This document shows positions 6,014-7,836 of a stretch of 7,836 bases of DNA, piece by piece. Where the stretch lies: NCBI GenBank assembly GCA_905478675.1, contig CAJQJI010000092.1, forward strand, positions 1 through 7,836. Direction: 5' to 3'. This DNA is from Candidatus Altimarinota bacterium. Its GTDB lineage: Bacteria > Patescibacteriota > Gracilibacteria > UBA4473. How positions within the stretch are numbered: position 1 is the first letter of the stretch; each line of letters begins with the position of its first letter. A program made the position numbers and the translations under genes. A model generated the notes under the pieces. It was not told the DNA's origin. It did not search any database and saw only the letters and a list, made by a program, of their open reading frames with translations.

Positions 6014-6054
6014 AAACGAGACCGGTCTCTATTTCATGAGACCGGTCTCGGTTT
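6014..6054 (-). terminator. Double-palindrome hairpin at the rdgB 3' end, possible bidirectional terminator
   Basis: Two perfect copies of the 12-nt palindrome GAGACCGGTCTC (6018-6029 and 6038-6049) are separated by 8 nt. The copies can fold singly or pair with each other into one stem of 13 pairs, extendable past a bulged G by AAA (6014-6016) with TTT. The foot touches the rdgB stop codon (6054-6056). Only short T runs follow on either strand (TTT in the rdgB direction, TTTT in the csp direction), so termination efficiency is uncertain. Its place between two convergent genes supports a terminator or transcription-insulating role. Confidence 0.6.
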
Positions 6055-6650
6055 TACAGGTCTTTTAAAAACGCGGCCATTTGCACGGCGGCCCGCCCAC
6101 GGTGTGAAAACTCGGCCTTCGTGGCTTTATCCATCGCTCCAAACACTTCGTCGGCGTCGTCGGGTAAAAACACGCTCGAAACCGGAATCCCGGCTTCAAT
6201 CGGTGATTGCGGAAAATCTACAATTTCACCCGCACTTTGACCCAGTAATACTTTTTCGGTTGTAGTGTGCGGATCATAAAAAGCGATCGCCGAATAAAAG
6301 GTGGCGTCGCGGTTGGGTTCGTCTCGAATCAGGGCTAAAAACTGGTCAAGCCAGTCGTGGTCGTCTTTGGCGTCTAGTTCACGGCGCGTTTTTAAACCGA
6401 ATTTATCCGGGAAAGCGGACAAAATTAAACCAGAATCTTCGGCGATGACGGCGGCGTTGAGGTGGTTTCCGTAGTATTTAGCTTTCAGTAAGGCGTTGGC
6501 TTCAAACGTGTCGCCAGTTTCTTCTACGTCTTCCACGGCCGGAAAATCGGCTAAGGTTTTCCATTCTAAATTTTTTAGCGCGGCAAAGAAAAGCTGCATT
6601 TCACGGGCTTTTCCTTGGTTGGTGGTGGCAATAACAATCGTTTGAGGCAT
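6054..6650 (-). CDS. rdgB: Non-canonical purine NTP pyrophosphatase, HAM1/RdgB (ITPase) family
   Basis: This 198-residue protein is the usual size for HAM1/RdgB enzymes, which hydrolyse dITP, ITP and XTP to the monophosphate and pyrophosphate, keeping deaminated purines out of DNA and RNA. The N-terminal motif ATTNQGKAREM at 8-18 binds the phosphates. TGDTFEANALLKA at 45-57 is the conserved metal-binding and helix segment. EDSGL at 71-75 contains the presumed catalytic Asp72. SHRGRA at 182-187 is the C-terminal purine-binding signature. Two usual landmarks are missing: the ARY region after the catalytic loop is KTRRE (87-91), and the base-binding GFGYDP is replaced by GIPVSSVFLP (154-163). 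The substrate preference may therefore differ. It starts 10 nt after rbfA, with which it probably forms an operon, and converges on csp. Confidence 0.9.
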   Translation of the reverse strand: MPQTIVIATTNQGKAREMQLFFAALKNLEWKTLADFPAVEDVEETGDTFEANALLKAKYYGNHLNAAVIAEDSGLILSAFPDKFGLKTRRELDAKDDHDWLDQFLALIRDEPNRDATFYSAIAFYDPHTTTEKVLLGQSAGEIVDFPQSPIEAGIPVSSVFLPDDADEVFGAMDKATKAEFSHRGRAAVQMAAFLKDL

Positions 6651-6660
6651 GACGCGTAAG

Positions 6661-6978
6661 CTAGAGTCCTAATTTCTTTAATTTCTCGACCGCTTTGACC
6701 GACTGGTCTGGTTTAAAACGGAGGGTAAAGGCGCGCCGGAGTTCTAATTTTTGGAGTAACAAATGGGCGATTTTTTTCTCCATTCGTTGCAGTTCTTTTA
6801 AATAACTGGCCGGACCCCCTAAGCTGCGTACGTACACGTCTACCACGCCTAAGTCGCCGGCGACTTCAATCGCCGTCACGGTCACAAACCCCATTTTATC
6901 GGGGTCGAGCAGCGGGCGCATAATCTCAGGGAGAATTTGGTGCATCGTGCCAGCGAGGCGTCGGCTTCGGTCAGACAT
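6661..6978 (-). CDS. rbfA: Ribosome-binding factor A (RbfA)
   Basis: RbfA is a small KH-type RNA-binding factor that binds the 30S subunit and assists maturation of 16S rRNA, also in cold adaptation. With this start the protein has 105 residues and begins MSDRSRRLAGTMHQILPEIM, matching the usual RbfA opening (MSxRxxRVAxxI). The middle has the beta strand pattern VTVTAIEVAGDLGVVDVYVRS and the end has LRRAFTLRFKPDQSVKAVEK, the family's LRxxPxLxFxxDxS signature with Pro replaced by Phe. An in-frame ATG at 7023 would add 15 residues (MSDRYAILFSIGLMK) not typical of the family; neither start has a Shine-Dalgarno sequence. It is followed closely by rdgB and diverges from the exonuclease gene. Pairing with a cold-shock gene nearby may be incidental. 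Confidence 0.8.
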   Translation of the reverse strand: MSDRSRRLAGTMHQILPEIMRPLLDPDKMGFVTVTAIEVAGDLGVVDVYVRSLGGPASYLKELQRMEKKIAHLLLQKLELRRAFTLRFKPDQSVKAVEKLKKLGL

Positions 6979-7064
6979 TTTCATCAAACCGATACTAAAC
7001 AAAATAGCGTATCTGTCACTCATTTGGCGGTTCGGTTTAAATGGGGTTCGTTATTTAAGCGTTA

Positions 7065-7082
7065 CCCGCTATGATAGGCGGG
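7065..7082. promoter_or_regulatory. Imperfect palindrome holding -10-like sequences in both directions, upstream of the exonuclease gene
   Basis: CCCGC (7065-7069) and GCGGG (7078-7082) frame the centre TATGATAG. The centre reads TATGAT (7070-7075) on the plus strand and TATCAT (7076-7071) on the minus strand, both close to TATAAT. On the plus strand this element lies 8 nt before the ATG, which would give a leaderless or nearly leaderless mRNA. AGGCGGGA just before the ATG also resembles a ribosome-binding site but is very close. No good -35 box is seen. Confidence 0.35.
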
Positions 7083-7083
7083 A

Positions 7084-7836
7084 ATGAAATACTGTTTTCT
7101 CGATCTCGAAACCACTGGCTTTGAACCCAGTAAAGACTCTATTATTGAAGTGTCGTTGGTGGTTATTGAAGACGGGGTAGAAACTGGGCGCCTCGACCAA
7201 GTTATTATCCCCGATAAATCGCCTTTAAGTGACTTTGTGTCGCAGTTAACCGGGATTGATCAAAATGAAATTGATACCAATGGGGTTTATTTCACCGAAG
7301 TAAAAGACGACGTGCAAGCCTTGGTAGAAGGCACCGTGATTGTGGGCCACAACATTGATTTTGATATTAATTTTTTGAAAGGGAATGACATTAATTTAGA
7401 CGGTTGCGAACGTCTGGATACGCATGAACTGGCTCGAATTTTGTTACCGAAAGAATCGAGTTTTGCGTTAGAAGTGTTAACCAAAAACTATGGATTTGTG
7501 CACGAAGACGCGCATCGCGCTATGAGCGATGTGTTGGCGTCTAAAGACTTGTTTTACATGTTATTAGACCGAATTAAAGCCTTGCCGACCGAGTTTTTAG
7601 ACCAAATTAATGGGTTTTTGTGCCACGAAACCACTTGGTACGCACGGCATTTATTTTTGGCCGAAACGGGGAGTCCAGAACCGCAATCGCGTCCAGCTAA
7701 AGACCAAGCTGTGCCGGTAAACGAAGCCTTAACGACCACCGGGCAAACCGCTTTTGAAAAGCTAAATGAACGACATAACTTGTTTTTGCGTGTGGGCGAT
7801 ACGCGGCACGCTACCGATACGCTCAACAGCGTGGCC
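7084..7836 (+). CDS. DEDDh 3'-5' exonuclease domain protein (DnaQ/DinG-like), 3' end cut by window
   Basis: The frame is open for 251 codons from ATG 7084 to the window end. Residues 1-165 form a DnaQ-type exonuclease: motif I LDLETTG at 6-12 (Asp7, Glu9), motif II GHNIDFDINFL at 88-98 (Asp94), and motif III HRAMSD at 144-149 (His144, Asp149). All four acidic residues and the His of the DEDDh class are present, so a metal-dependent 3'-5' nuclease is expected. Residues 166-251 contain a predicted helical stretch (FLDQINGFLCHETTWYARHL) and a Pro/Ala/Thr-rich linker, unlike a simple DnaQ. A fusion to a DinG-type helicase, as in many bacterial exonuclease-helicase proteins, is plausible, but no Walker A motif is reached. 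The gene is divergent from rbfA with a 60-nt gap to its longer start. Confidence 0.85.
   Translation, partial: MKYCFLDLETTGFEPSKDSIIEVSLVVIEDGVETGRLDQVIIPDKSPLSDFVSQLTGIDQNEIDTNGVYFTEVKDDVQALVEGTVIVGHNIDFDINFLKGNDINLDGCERLDTHELARILLPKESSFALEVLTKNYGFVHEDAHRAMSDVLASKDLFYMLLDRIKALPTEFLDQINGFLCHETTWYARHLFLAETGSPEPQSRPAKDQAVPVNEALTTTGQTAFEKLNERHNLFLRVGDTRHATDTLNSVA

Noticed and set aside
5933..6265. Plus-strand reading frame following directly on csp
   Set aside because: It runs through the csp terminator and the double palindrome and then antisense to rdgB; its Arg-rich composition is what a reverse-strand shadow gives.
1202..6663. Absence of TGA among visible stop codons as a sign of TGA reassignment
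   Set aside because: Seven stops (five TAA, two TAG) are too few, and all genes are full length under the standard code with normal GGN glycine codons.
7287..7826. Two short minus-strand frames (7287-7484 and 7554-7826)
   Set aside because: Both are antisense to the exonuclease gene, whose catalytic motifs are intact.
1..7836. CRISPR array, rRNA or tRNA gene
   Set aside because: No regularly spaced short repeats and no rRNA or tRNA signatures were seen; the repeats present are the hsdS paralogue blocks and isolated palindromes.

Overview
The window holds a five-gene type I restriction-modification (R-M) operon on the minus strand (about 1-5517), a divergent cold-shock gene, and a chromosomal housekeeping segment (rdgB, rbfA, and the start of a DnaQ-like exonuclease gene). 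The genes mostly lack a well-placed Shine-Dalgarno sequence, use the standard code, are tightly packed, and the cold-shock and rdgB proteins are divergent. This would fit a Patescibacteria/CPR-type bacterium, but that is an inference with low to moderate confidence; no marker gene here settles the taxonomy.

R-M operon, in transcription order from right to left: a 200-residue single-TRD 'half' specificity protein (5517-4915); the methyltransferase subunit HsdM (4909-3398); a RhuM-family protein (3395-2376); a full-length HsdS (2383-1202); and a second, paralogous full-length HsdS (1201 to beyond base 1, lacking only its last few codons). Junctions are +5 nt, +2 nt, an 8-nt overlap and 0 nt, so this reads as one translationally coupled transcript. 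HsdM is expected to methylate adenine at sites chosen by an S subunit. The restriction subunit HsdR is not in the window; if present it probably lies beyond base 1. The two full HsdS proteins share the start, the central spacer and the C-terminus but have unrelated target-recognition domains. The downstream copy has a run of eight C on its coding strand at the end of TRD1, where either a +1 or a -1 slip gives early termination. One HsdM with 2.5 specificity genes plus a slippable tract looks like a system built to vary its specificity.

The 220-bp divergent region (5518-5737) has no convincing protein gene. It holds a 17-nt inverted motif pair, one facing each way, and a strong 16-bp AU-rich hairpin that ends 12 nt before the cold-shock start codon, a candidate temperature-sensitive leader. 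The csp gene ends in a clear intrinsic terminator. A second hairpin made of two copies of the 12-nt palindrome GAGACCGGTCTC lies immediately downstream of rdgB, which converges on csp.

The right end (6054-7836) is visibly GC-richer (58% GC by hand count over 6061-6120, against 30% over 481-540 inside an HsdS recognition domain). It encodes an ITPase/HAM1-family nucleotide-pool sanitiser and ribosome-binding factor A on the minus strand, and divergently a DEDDh 3'-5' exonuclease cut by the window end. The R-M operon therefore looks like an accessory insertion next to core genes.
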